Source of the DNA: an uncultured Eubacterium sp.
GTDB taxonomy: Bacteria > Bacillota > Clostridia > Lachnospirales > Lachnospiraceae
Reading direction: 5' to 3'
NCBI GenBank assembly: GCA_947384955.1
Contig: CANDJC010000013.1
Coordinates: 1-52,228 of the forward strand
DNA length: 52,228 nt
Shown: positions 15,949 to 24,700 of the stretch, in pieces
Layout of the letters: the number at the start of each line of letters is the position of its first letter
Position numbering within the stretch: the stretch's first letter is position 1
The notes under the pieces: model-generated
Database searches by the model: none
What the model was told of the DNA's origin: nothing
Seen by the model: the letters and a program-made list of their open reading frames with translations, nothing else
Position numbers and translations under genes: made by a program

Positions 15949-17703
15949 TCAGCGCATCTGATACAGTCCGGCATAAATTCCGCCTTTTTCCATCAGTTCT
16001 TCATGTGTTCCCTGTTCTTCAATCCCCCGCTCCGTCAGTACCAGTATTTTTTCAGCGTTGCGAATCGTTGTCAGTCTGTGCGCAATCACAAAAGTGGTCC
16101 TGTTTTTCGCGAGTTTTTCCAGCGATTCCTGTACTACCTTTTCACTCTCATTATCCAGCGCCGAAGTGGCTTCGTCGAATATCAGAACCGGCGGATTTTT
16201 CAAAAATACCCTGGCAATCGAAAGCCGCTGTTTCTGCCCGCCGGACAGTTTGATTCCGCGCTGCCCGATATCCGTATCGTAACCGCCTGGCAGGTCCATA
16301 ATAAATTCATGGGCATTGGCATTTTTTGCGGCTTCTATCACATCTTTCATGCCCGCGCCCGGCCTTCCGTAAGCGATATTATCATACACGGTTCCGGCAA
16401 ACAGATAAACATCCTGCTGCACAATGCCAATCCTGTCCCTGAGACTTTTCAGCCGCAGCTTTCGGATATCTTTCCCATCTATCGTAATCCGCCCGCCGGA
16501 CACTTCGTAAAAACGCGGAATCAGACTGCACAGCGTACTCTTGCCAATGCCGGACGGCCCCACCAGAGCCACATATTCCCCTGCCGGCACATTCAGATTA
16601 ATATGCTGAAGAACCGCATCATGTTCCGGCGAATACTGAAACGATACATCCTCAAAGCAAATATCCCCGCGTACCTGCTTCAGCTCCTCCGCATCCGGCG
16701 CATCCTCAATATCCGGCGCGATATCCAGCATCTGAATAAATCTCTCATAACCGGAATAGCCGTTCTGAAACTGCTCGGTAAAATCTATCAGCGTTTTGAC
16801 CGGGTCCGTAAACACATTAATATAAAGCAGAAATGTTACAAGGTCGGTAACGCTCACAACCGACCTCGTCACCAGAAACCCTCCCAGAATAATCACCACT
16901 GCCTGAATCATCGTCGTAAACGCCGTCAGTCCCGAATGATACTGTCCCATATGAAAATAACTGTTTTTCTTTGCCGCCAGAAAACCGTCATTGCCTGTTT
17001 TAAACTTCTCATTCTCCACATCTTCGTTTGCAAAAGATTTCACCGCACGGATTCCGGACAGGTTATCCTCAATCTGGCTGTTAATCTCCGCGATTTTTAC
17101 ACGGTTCTGCTTAAATGCGCGTTTCATCCGTTTATTGCATACATAAGCAAAAACAAGCATAACCGGAATCAGCGCAAACGCTGCGATAACCAGATATGCA
17201 TTAATAGACATCAGTATGATAAACGCCCCGATAATTTTAATAAAGGAAATCGCAATATTTTCCGGCCCGTGATGCAAAAGCTCCGTGATATCAAACAGGT
17301 CGCTGGTAACCCGCGACATCAGCTGGCCGACCTTCTGCTCGTCATAAAAAGAAAAAGACATTTTCTGATAATGGTCGAAAATCTCTGCCCGCATATCGTA
17401 TTCAATTTTCGCACCCATGACATGCCCGTAATTCGAAATATAATAATTGCTGTACCACTGCAAAAGCACGATGAAAAGCAGCAGGATGCCGAGCTTTAAC
17501 AGCATCTTCTGCGCTTCGGATGTATCCATTGAGACAATTACAGAGGTCACGTAACGCACCACCAGCGGAATTACCAGTGCCGCGGCGGCGGATACAAATG
17601 CAAAAAACATATCTGTCCAGAATACGTTCTGATAAGGCTTGTAGTATGCCGCGAGGCGGCGTAAGACTGCTAATTTTGAAGGTCTGGCTGAATCTGTTTT
17701 CAT
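15949..17703 (-). CDS. ABC exporter, fused permease-ATPase half-transporter
   Basis: 584 aa. N-terminal transmembrane domain with six helices (about 28-310) followed by an ABC domain: Walker A GPSGIGKST (382-390), signature LSGGQ (486-490), Walker B VLIFDE (506-511), H-loop AHRLTTI. Works as a dimer of the MsbA/LmrA-like type; substrate unknown (lipid, drug or peptide). Single half-transporter, hence probably a homodimer. It is followed by an orphan response regulator and its start lies next to repeat locus II. A 551-codon open frame on the opposite strand is an antisense shadow. Confidence 0.93.
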   Translation of the reverse strand: MKTDSARPSKLAVLRRLAAYYKPYQNVFWTDMFFAFVSAAAALVIPLVVRYVTSVIVSMDTSEAQKMLLKLGILLLFIVLLQWYSNYYISNYGHVMGAKIEYDMRAEIFDHYQKMSFSFYDEQKVGQLMSRVTSDLFDITELLHHGPENIAISFIKIIGAFIILMSINAYLVIAAFALIPVMLVFAYVCNKRMKRAFKQNRVKIAEINSQIEDNLSGIRAVKSFANEDVENEKFKTGNDGFLAAKKNSYFHMGQYHSGLTAFTTMIQAVVIILGGFLVTRSVVSVTDLVTFLLYINVFTDPVKTLIDFTEQFQNGYSGYERFIQMLDIAPDIEDAPDAEELKQVRGDICFEDVSFQYSPEHDAVLQHINLNVPAGEYVALVGPSGIGKSTLCSLIPRFYEVSGGRITIDGKDIRKLRLKSLRDRIGIVQQDVYLFAGTVYDNIAYGRPGAGMKDVIEAAKNANAHEFIMDLPGGYDTDIGQRGIKLSGGQKQRLSIARVFLKNPPVLIFDEATSALDNESEKVVQESLEKLAKNRTTFVIAHRLTTIRNAEKILVLTERGIEEQGTHEELMEKGGIYAGLYQMR

Positions 17704-17825
17704 TGGGGGGATTCCTCTTTTTCGTTTTATTTATGGTATAGCTTAACGCATTGGCTGCTTGTTTGTCAATATCATAACTGAAAGGGGGGCTGGGGGTGAT
17801 TCTGAGAGGAGGGGGCTGGCTTCGC

Positions 17826-18070
17826 GGACGCCGGGAGAGGGGAGATGTACGGTCTTTCCGGGGCTGCTCCAGAATGTTAAGAATCCCTAAGTATTCTGCG
17901 TTTACGCTGTGGCCCCGGACGGTCGCGGCACCTAGTTCGCCCTGGCCTGCAGCCAGCAGCTAAAGGTGCCGCTTCGGCTTCGCCGCCTGGTTTTCGTGCA
18001 GAATACTAAGGGATTCTAAACATTCTTCCGATGCCCCGGAAAGACCGTACATCTCCCCTCTCCCGGCTGG
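17826..18070 (+). repeat. hairpin element II-a (subfamily A)
   Basis: 245-bp element. Left end GGACGCCGG, right end CCGGCTGG followed by TTTTTT. The outer helix 17830-17864 with 18033-18067 is a perfect 35 bp. The inner helix keeps both A-A mismatches and carries AATCCC/GGGATT where I-a has AAGCCC/GGGCTT, a paired G-C to T-A change. The core matches I-a with a few substitutions (TAAAGGTGCC for TACCGGTGCC). It lies between the ABC exporter start and the kinase gene end, both on the minus strand. Confidence 0.9.
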
Positions 18071-18208
18071 TTTTTTCAAGCTTTACACGATATGACTGCC
18101 TGGCTGTACAGGCAATCCGCTGAATTTTTTTATGGCAGAAAGTACATAAACTTCCCTGTAAAGCAGCCGTACAGTACCTGGAGTGTTTCATGTAACTCCT
18201 GCCAAAAA

Positions 18209-18234
18209 TCCCCTCTCCCGGCGTCCGCGAAGCC
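18209..18234 (-). repeat. solo left end of a hairpin element (locus II)
   Basis: An exact 26-bp reverse complement of 17818-17843, the left end of II-a plus its GGCTTCGC flank. No core or right arm accompanies it in the 138 bp between it and II-a. It closes locus II as an inverted repeat and looks like the remnant, or a minimal form, of a second inward-facing element. The space between, 18071-18208, has no gene that I can support. Confidence 0.8.
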
Positions 18235-18269
18235 AATTAAATTATCTCGAAAAAATAAATTAACAGTCA

Positions 18270-19157
18270 TCACCCTTTCGGACTCTGAAAGCTGACATAA
18301 ATATACAGCTCCCCCTCCCGGTACTCCGCCCATATTTTCCCCTGCATTTCCTCTGTCAGCATCCGCGCAATCGACAGCCCGAGCCCCGTAGAAGTGCATC
18401 CCGATTCCACAGTATAAAAACGGTCAAATAAATGCCCGGCCTGTACCTGGTCCAGTTTTGCCGCATGATTGGAAAAACAGACTGTTCCATCTGCATCCAG
18501 CCGGATTTTCAAATCTCCGTCGCTGTATTTAAGCGCATTGCTTAGAATATTCGAAAATATCCTTGCCGCTGCCTGGCGGTTCAGCATGCGTTTTACAGCG
18601 CATTCGGTAATCTCAGTTTCCGGCTGGATGCCCGCTTTCACAATTGCGCCATAATATCCCGCAATGCTTTCTTCCAGCACGGCATTCACGCACAGTTCCT
18701 CTTTTTCATGATAAGAATCTGCCGATATAATCACAGAATAGCGGAACAGCTCTTCTGCCAGCTCCTTCAGCGCCTCTGTGCGGTTTTCGATAATCTTAAC
18801 ATACTGCACCGCGTCTTGTGACATCTGCTCTTCTTTTAAAAGGCTCAGATATCCGCAGACTGCTGTAAGCGGAGTCCGGATATCATGGGATATGTTCGTA
18901 ACGGCTGCTTTTAGTTCCTGGTCTCCTCTTGTATACAGCAGCTGTTTTTTACGAAGCAGTTTTAGCTGCCAGTCTAAACCGGCAGCTAATTCTCTCATTT
19001 TCCTGTCTGAACAGGAGATATCGATTCCTGTGTTTGTATCCATTTCCATATGCTCTGCAAGCTGCATACGGATTTCATCGGCCGCTTTATGAACAGCCCT
19101 GACTTTATATAGAAGGCTCCCTGATACCAGCAGTAGAATTACGAGCACAGCCCACAT
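18270..19157 (-). CDS. sensor histidine kinase, short N-terminus
   Basis: 295 aa. One N-terminal membrane helix (2-18) and no extracellular domain, then a linker, then the DHp helix with phospho-acceptor H91 (TNISHDIRTPLTAV). The HATPase domain has the N-box FSNILSNALKYSDG and a G-box reading TGLGLSIA. Such intramembrane-type kinases often sense through their partner ABC transporter. It ends the operon RR-ATPase-permease-kinase, 1 nt behind the permease. Repeat locus II begins 35 nt downstream. Confidence 0.93.
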   Translation of the reverse strand: MWAVLVILLLVSGSLLYKVRAVHKAADEIRMQLAEHMEMDTNTGIDISCSDRKMRELAAGLDWQLKLLRKKQLLYTRGDQELKAAVTNISHDIRTPLTAVCGYLSLLKEEQMSQDAVQYVKIIENRTEALKELAEELFRYSVIISADSYHEKEELCVNAVLEESIAGYYGAIVKAGIQPETEITECAVKRMLNRQAAARIFSNILSNALKYSDGDLKIRLDADGTVCFSNHAAKLDQVQAGHLFDRFYTVESGCTSTGLGLSIARMLTEEMQGKIWAEYREGELYIYVSFQSPKG

Positions 19158-19158
19158 C

Positions 19159-20016
19159 TTATTTCATATCCTTTCTGTTAAACAGCAGCAGCCCCGCCAG
19201 AGTCAGTACAGCAGCCAGGACAGCGGAATAAAAGCACAGCAGCCCCGGATGTTCCAGCACCCTGGGCAGCAGAGAACCCTGTGCAAGCTCCATGTTCTGC
19301 CCGCCCGGCAGAAAATCCAGCAGAAACTGATACACGGTACGTTTCATGCCCGATAGATAGCCGGGATTCGGAATCTGTTCCCCCGCCTGTATCGCCCCCT
19401 GGGCCATACGGTATTCTGTAATTGTCTCAGGCGCTGACAGCCTGCTTGAAAGATAAGCTCCGGCAAAAAGCAGTCCAAACGCTGTCAGAAGATTCACAAC
19501 AGAGCCATTCGCCCTGCTGCCTGACAGCATAGAAATAAAGGCATAAACCGCCGCATAGGAAATGCACAGAAAAAGCATCACCGCGGCTGTCTGCAGCAGC
19601 TGTACCGCGCTCAGCCCTGTTTCACCGAGTATCAGCACTCCGGATACCAGAAATGTAAAGGAAGCGGCTGCCGTCTGAATGATTCCCGCCGCTGCACAGG
19701 CAATAAAATCAGACAGATAGATACTGGTTCTTGAGCGTCCGATGATAAGCTTATTGCGGATGGTTCCGTCACTGTATTCCGTACCGATTAGAATGCTGAC
19801 AAAGACCGCGTACAGCACTCCCATAAAGGCCGTAAATGAAAACAGTGTCTGCTGAAAAATTTCGGATGACGGAATCCCGTATTCCATCGCTCTTCTGCAG
19901 CTGTCTGCCTGGTATGCCAGACAGTACAGCAGCCAGATTATCGTCTCACCCCAGAACAGCTTCGATATCAGGACACGTTTTGCGTTTGCCCGCAGTAATT
20001 TACACATGGCTGCCAC
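19159..20016 (-). CDS. ABC-2-type permease
   Basis: 285 aa, about six membrane helices, for example LFSFTAFMGVLYAVFVSILIG, IIQTAAASFTFLVSGVLILG and LLCFYSAVLAAVLTLAGLLLF. It matches permeases that pair with bacitracin/lantibiotic-type ATPases. It overlaps the upstream ATPase by 17 nt and is followed immediately by the kinase, so it most likely forms one complex with them, exporting or resisting an antimicrobial peptide. The substrate is not readable. Confidence 0.85.
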   Translation of the reverse strand: MAAMCKLLRANAKRVLISKLFWGETIIWLLYCLAYQADSCRRAMEYGIPSSEIFQQTLFSFTAFMGVLYAVFVSILIGTEYSDGTIRNKLIIGRSRTSIYLSDFIACAAAGIIQTAAASFTFLVSGVLILGETGLSAVQLLQTAAVMLFLCISYAAVYAFISMLSGSRANGSVVNLLTAFGLLFAGAYLSSRLSAPETITEYRMAQGAIQAGEQIPNPGYLSGMKRTVYQFLLDFLPGGQNMELAQGSLLPRVLEHPGLLCFYSAVLAAVLTLAGLLLFNRKDMK

Positions 20017-20914
20017 CTCCTAACAGCCGGATATAATAGCTTTCCAGGCTTTCATCTTTTTCATTTACATGCAGTACCTCACACTGCTTCCCGGCAAGGC
20101 GCATGACCAGCTCTGTTATTTTTATTTCTCCGTAAATATCCGCTTCCGTGTCTGAGTGAATGGTATATTCCAGCCCGGATTCATCCAGCATCTCTGCCAG
20201 TATCTGCGTACTCGTAACTTCGATGCGGATGCATTTGCGGCATGCCGCTTCTAACTCCTGCGCACTGATTTCTTTTACAATATGTCCGCGGTCAATAAAT
20301 CCGTAATGCGTGGCGAGCCTGGAAAGCTCATCTAAAATATGGCTGGATATCAGCACCGTAATCTGCCGCTCCCGGTTCAGCTTTAAAATCAGTTCCCGCA
20401 TTTCCACAATTCCCTGCGGGTCCAGCCCGTTGACCGGTTCATCCAGCACAAGAAAATCCGGGTCTCCTGCAAGCGCCACTGCTATTCCAAGACGCTGGCG
20501 CATCCCCAGAGAAAAATTCTTTACCTTTTTCTTTCCTGTATCCGTCAGCCCCGTAAGCTCCAAAAGCTCCCGGATACCGTCATAAGACGGACGCCCCAGT
20601 ACCATATACTGCTGCCGGAGATTTTCTTCTGCGGTCAGTCCCAGATAAACAGACGGCGTTTCCACCACGGCGCCCATTCTGCGGCGGGATTTTGCAATCT
20701 CTCGTCTGGCACTGCTCCTTCCATACAGGCAGTAAGTTCCCGCAGTCGGCTTCTGCAGACCGCAGACCAGGCGTATCAGAGTCGTTTTGCCCGCGCCGTT
20801 TTTTCCGACAAATCCATAAACCGCTCCTTTGGGAACGTGCATGGATAACCCGTCGAGCGCTTTAAAATGTCCGTACTGTTTGGATAATGCTTCTGTAGTC
20901 AGTACATATTCCAT
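20000..20914 (-). CDS. ABC transporter ATP-binding protein
   Basis: ATPase of the ABC-2 exporter. Start chosen at 20912-20914 (MEYVLTTEALSKQYG), with GGAGGT 7 nt upstream, rather than two earlier in-frame ATGs. 304 aa: Walker A GKNGAGKTT (37-45), signature-region LGMRQ (136-140), Walker B FLVLDEP (154-160), and the C-terminal extension common in BcrA/lantibiotic-immunity ATPases. Second gene of the RR-ATPase-permease-kinase operon. Confidence 0.92.
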   Translation of the reverse strand: MEYVLTTEALSKQYGHFKALDGLSMHVPKGAVYGFVGKNGAGKTTLIRLVCGLQKPTAGTYCLYGRSSARREIAKSRRRMGAVVETPSVYLGLTAEENLRQQYMVLGRPSYDGIRELLELTGLTDTGKKKVKNFSLGMRQRLGIAVALAGDPDFLVLDEPVNGLDPQGIVEMRELILKLNRERQITVLISSHILDELSRLATHYGFIDRGHIVKEISAQELEAACRKCIRIEVTSTQILAEMLDESGLEYTIHSDTEADIYGEIKITELVMRLAGKQCEVLHVNEKDESLESYYIRLLGGGSHV

Positions 20915-21025
20915 TCCTCTTACCTCCATGTTCCTTCCTGATATTACCATTGATTCTTAGAATTATCACATTTATCATACGAAATGGAAGTTAAGAAAGC
21001 TGTTAAGAAAAAGATAAAGAAATCT

Positions 21026-21688
21026 TTAAGATTTCAGCTGAAACCCAATCCCCCAGACAGCCTCGATGTAATCCCTGGCATTTATTTCCCGCAGCTTGCG
21101 CCGCAGATTGCTGATATGGACATTCAGGGAATTTTCCGTACAGTCCGGTGTATCCGCGCTGATACGGTCAAGCATCACACTGCGGGTAACAATTCTGCCG
21201 GCATTCTGCATCAGCAGCTTTAAAATGGCAAATTCTGTCCTTGTTACCCTGACCGTTTTCCCTGATACCCATAATTCATGCGTCTGTACATCCAGCTCTA
21301 ATTCCTCATACTTCAGCACGTTTCCCGCAGGCGCCTGCGTCTGTCTGCGGAACTGTACCTGAATGCGCGCCAGCAGCTCCTGGATATCAAACGGCTTAGC
21401 CAGATAATCGCTCGCACCGTTTAACAGCAGATTGACTTTATCTGAAACATCCGCTTTTGCACTGATGACTATAATCGGAATGCCGTGCACCTTTTCAAGC
21501 ACTTCCTCCCCGGAAAGGCCCGGAAGCATTAAATCAAGCAGAATCAGTCCCGGCCGGCTGCTGTTTAGCAAAAGCAGTGCTTCGGTTCCCGAATAAGCGC
21601 GGAGTGTCTGGTAGCCTTCTTTTCTAAGCACCTTCTCCAGCATGTCTCCAATATAGACATCATCGTCAATAATTGCAATTGTCTCCAT
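21026..21688 (-). CDS. OmpR/PhoB-family response regulator
   Basis: 220 aa from ATG at 21686-21688 (METIAIIDDD), with GGAGG 9 nt upstream. Receiver domain with D8-D9-D10, phospho-acceptor D52 (ILLDLMLPGLSGEE) and AKPFDIQE. Winged-helix domain ending AVWGIGFQLKS. It heads the four-gene transporter/kinase operon and lies 27 nt behind sbcC in the same orientation, so read-through from sbcC is possible. The cognate kinase is the one at 18270. Confidence 0.94.
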   Translation of the reverse strand: METIAIIDDDVYIGDMLEKVLRKEGYQTLRAYSGTEALLLLNSSRPGLILLDLMLPGLSGEEVLEKVHGIPIIVISAKADVSDKVNLLLNGASDYLAKPFDIQELLARIQVQFRRQTQAPAGNVLKYEELELDVQTHELWVSGKTVRVTRTEFAILKLLMQNAGRIVTRSVMLDRISADTPDCTENSLNVHISNLRRKLREINARDYIEAVWGIGFQLKS

Positions 21689-21715
21689 TTCTATATGCCT
21701 CCATCGCATTTTGCA

Positions 21716-24700
21716 TCATAAATTTTCTATTTCAGCAAAACTATTTATGCTGCCGTCTTTATCCCTTCGTTTTGTAACAACGATTTTCCGCTCTATCTGC
21801 TCTTTTAATTCCGCCACATGGGAAATCACGCCCACCAGCCGGTTTCCTTCCGTCAGCCGCATCAGCGCCTTCATCGCCTGGCTTAGTGCCTCTTCATCTA
21901 AGGAGCCGAAGCCTTCGTCTACAAACATGGAATCCATCTGAATCCCGCCGGCATATGACTGGATTTCATCAGACAGTCCGAGCGCCAGAGACAGCGACGC
22001 CTCAAAGGATTCTCCGCCGGACAGCGTCTTCACGCTTCTTACCGTCGCATTATAATGGTCGATTACACATATCTCCAGCCCTTCTTTTTCTTTCAGGCTT
22101 CCGCTCTCTTCTGCCCGCTTCAGCTCATACTGCCCGCTGCTCATCGTAAGCAGGCGCAGGCTGGCACGTCTTAAAATACGGTCAAAATATGCCATCTGTA
22201 TATAAGTTTCCAGCTCTATTTTCGGTTTCCCGCTCAGTCTGCCATTGGCTGTTTCTGAAAGCGCGTGAATCCACGTATATTTTTCCTCCGCGGCGACAAT
22301 ATCCGTCTGTTTTTCTGTTATTTTCAGATAAATATCGTGATTAACGCAGTACGCATGATTTTTTTCATCTCTCTTTCCACGCAGCTCTTTTTTCTCCTTC
22401 AGCTGCCTCTCTTTTCGTTCCAGTACCGTTTCTTCCTGAACCTGCCCGGCTTCTCCGGCGCTGCCCAGCTGGTTTTTCAGTGTCTCAATCGATGCGGCTG
22501 TGCGTTCTGCTTTTGTCCTGCAGTCTGTGTAATGCTGCTGCGCCTGCCCTAATGCAGCTTCCAGTGCTGCCTTCTTTGCAGTCAGCTTTTGAATATTTTC
22601 TTCAGCCTGTTCTTTTTTTTCTGTTCCAAGCTGCTTTAACAGCCCTTCTATTTTTTCTGCCCTTGCCTGATTCTGCGTCCCGCGTTTTGTCAGCGTCACT
22701 TCCGCATTTTGAATTTCTTTTCTAAGATTCCCAAGGCGCTGCTCTTTGAAAGGATTTTGCTGTTCCAGCTCCTGTTTCTTTAACAGCTTTTCCTGATTAT
22801 TCTGAAGCAGTTCATTCAGCTTCGCTGACTTTTGTTCCAGTATCTGTTCCAGCCAGACTGCCCTTTCCAGCAGTTCTGTTTCAGCAGCGTCTTCCAGCAG
22901 CCCGCCTGATACCGCATATCCGTTTTGGGCTGATGCGGTCCATGCAAATCCGCTTTTCCCGTCTGCTGCCGGAACCGCATATTCGGAATTGTTTCTATCT
23001 GCAGACATCTCTTCGCGATATGCTTTCCCATACTGTTCATCCAGTAAACAGACACTTTTATAAAGTATCTTCTGACTGTCCGCCCTTTTGTTTTTCGCCA
23101 CTTCGAGCTGTTTTTCAAATACTGCCAGCTGATCTGCGCTCTCTTCCAGTTCCTCTTCTTTCTGTTTTTTCTGAGCTTCCAGCCCCCTGCGTTTTTTCAT
23201 ATCTTCTGTCAGCTTTTCCATGCAGTCAGTCAGTGTTTCACAAAACTCAGCTGTTACAGACAGTATCGCTGGCAAGCCGTCTGCCGCTTTCGCACCTTCC
23301 AAAAACGCTGCCCTTTTACAGGAAATCATTTTTAGAAAATCCGACACATTCTTCCAGATTTCCGATACTTTTTGTACATCCCTTCGAATCTGTTTCTGCA
23401 GCGCTTTGTCCTGACCGCTTAAATCTGCTGCACGCTTCTGGTTTTCGCTCATCTGCTGCTTGAGGCGCTGCCTGTCTTCCTCTTCTTTTACAGCCGCCTG
23501 TTCCAGTTCATTCAGACGCTTTTTGTCCAGCTCCGCCTGCTTTAACTGCGTCCGGCACAGCTCTAGCGTCTGCTGAAGATACTGCTGCATTTTATCTTTT
23601 TCCCCTGCCACATCTTCCGGGAACTGCAGCAGAGCGACTGTATGCTCCCACCTGCTTTTCTTTTCCTCCAGCTGCCCTTTTACAGCCGCAAAATCCTGGC
23701 TTTTTTGGCGGAGCTTTTCATATAATTCCATCTGCGTCTGTTCCGCGTCTTTCACCAGCCTGTCCAGCTCTTCTTTTCTCCTCAGCGTTTCTGCCGCTCT
23801 TTTCACCGCTTTCGATAAATCCCGTTCCGTATCCTTTAACCGCTGCTGTGTTTCTGCCAGTTTCTGCTGCAGTGCCGTCTGCAAATCTTCATTTTCGCCA
23901 GGCAGCAGACCGGACAGCTCTCTGACAGCCTGCTCTTGTTCCGCAAGACGCTCTGCCAGATTCCCGGCTCTTGCACTCAGCCTCTCCGCTGCCGCGCCAG
24001 CCTCATCCAGCCTTTCTTTTTCCTGCTCCAGCTGCTCTTTATCCGGCACCTCATCCGGTACCTTAGCAGGCGACGGATGATGCAGCGAGCCGCAGACCGG
24101 ACAGGCTTCCCCCTCCGTGAGCCCTCTTGCCAGCATACCAGCCCGGGCGTCCAGGAAAAGTCTTTCCAGCGTCTGATACCGCCTGCTTCTCCTTTCTTTT
24201 TCACGGAAAGCAGCGCTGTATTCCGACTGTGCCGTCAGCAGTTCCTTTTGTTTTTTATCATAAATCTGGCTCTGCTTTCCTAATTTCTGATAAGCCTTTT
24301 TCTGTTCATCCAGCTCCCTTTGCTGCTGCTCCAGCTTTAGCATCTGCGCATCCGCGTCTTTGATTTCCCGCCATTCTGCTTTCCAGATATCCAGCTGTTT
24401 CTGCTGCTCTTGTGCCTGTGCTTTCGCCTGTTCATAAACTGTTTTCTGCTGCTGATACGCTTCTTGTGATTCCGCAAGGCTTTCCTTTTGTTCTGTAAAA
24501 CCTGACAGCTTTTCTGCTGCTTCCTGCGTCCGGTGGCGGCACTGAAGTTCTGTTTCTCCAGCATTCTGCAGCTGTTCCAGGCTGGTTCTTCGTTTTTCTG
24601 CTGCGCGGTTTAAATTTTCCTCTGCGGTTTCGAGTTCTCTGCGCGCCTGCTCTGTCTGCACGGTTTCCTGGCGGATGGATTCCTGCTCGTCTGCTTCCTG

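Noticed and set aside
15844-17499. 551-codon open frame on the plus strand
   Set aside because: It is antisense to the response regulator and ABC exporter, which have full family motifs. The translated product is low-complexity in His/Arg/Asn/Ile, typical of a shadow frame.
17826-18070. Integron attC site or retron msr/msd region
   Set aside because: The hairpins recall attC in having extrahelical bases, but there is no attC core site, integrase or reverse transcriptase in the window. The analogy is kept only as a hypothesis on single-strand recognition.
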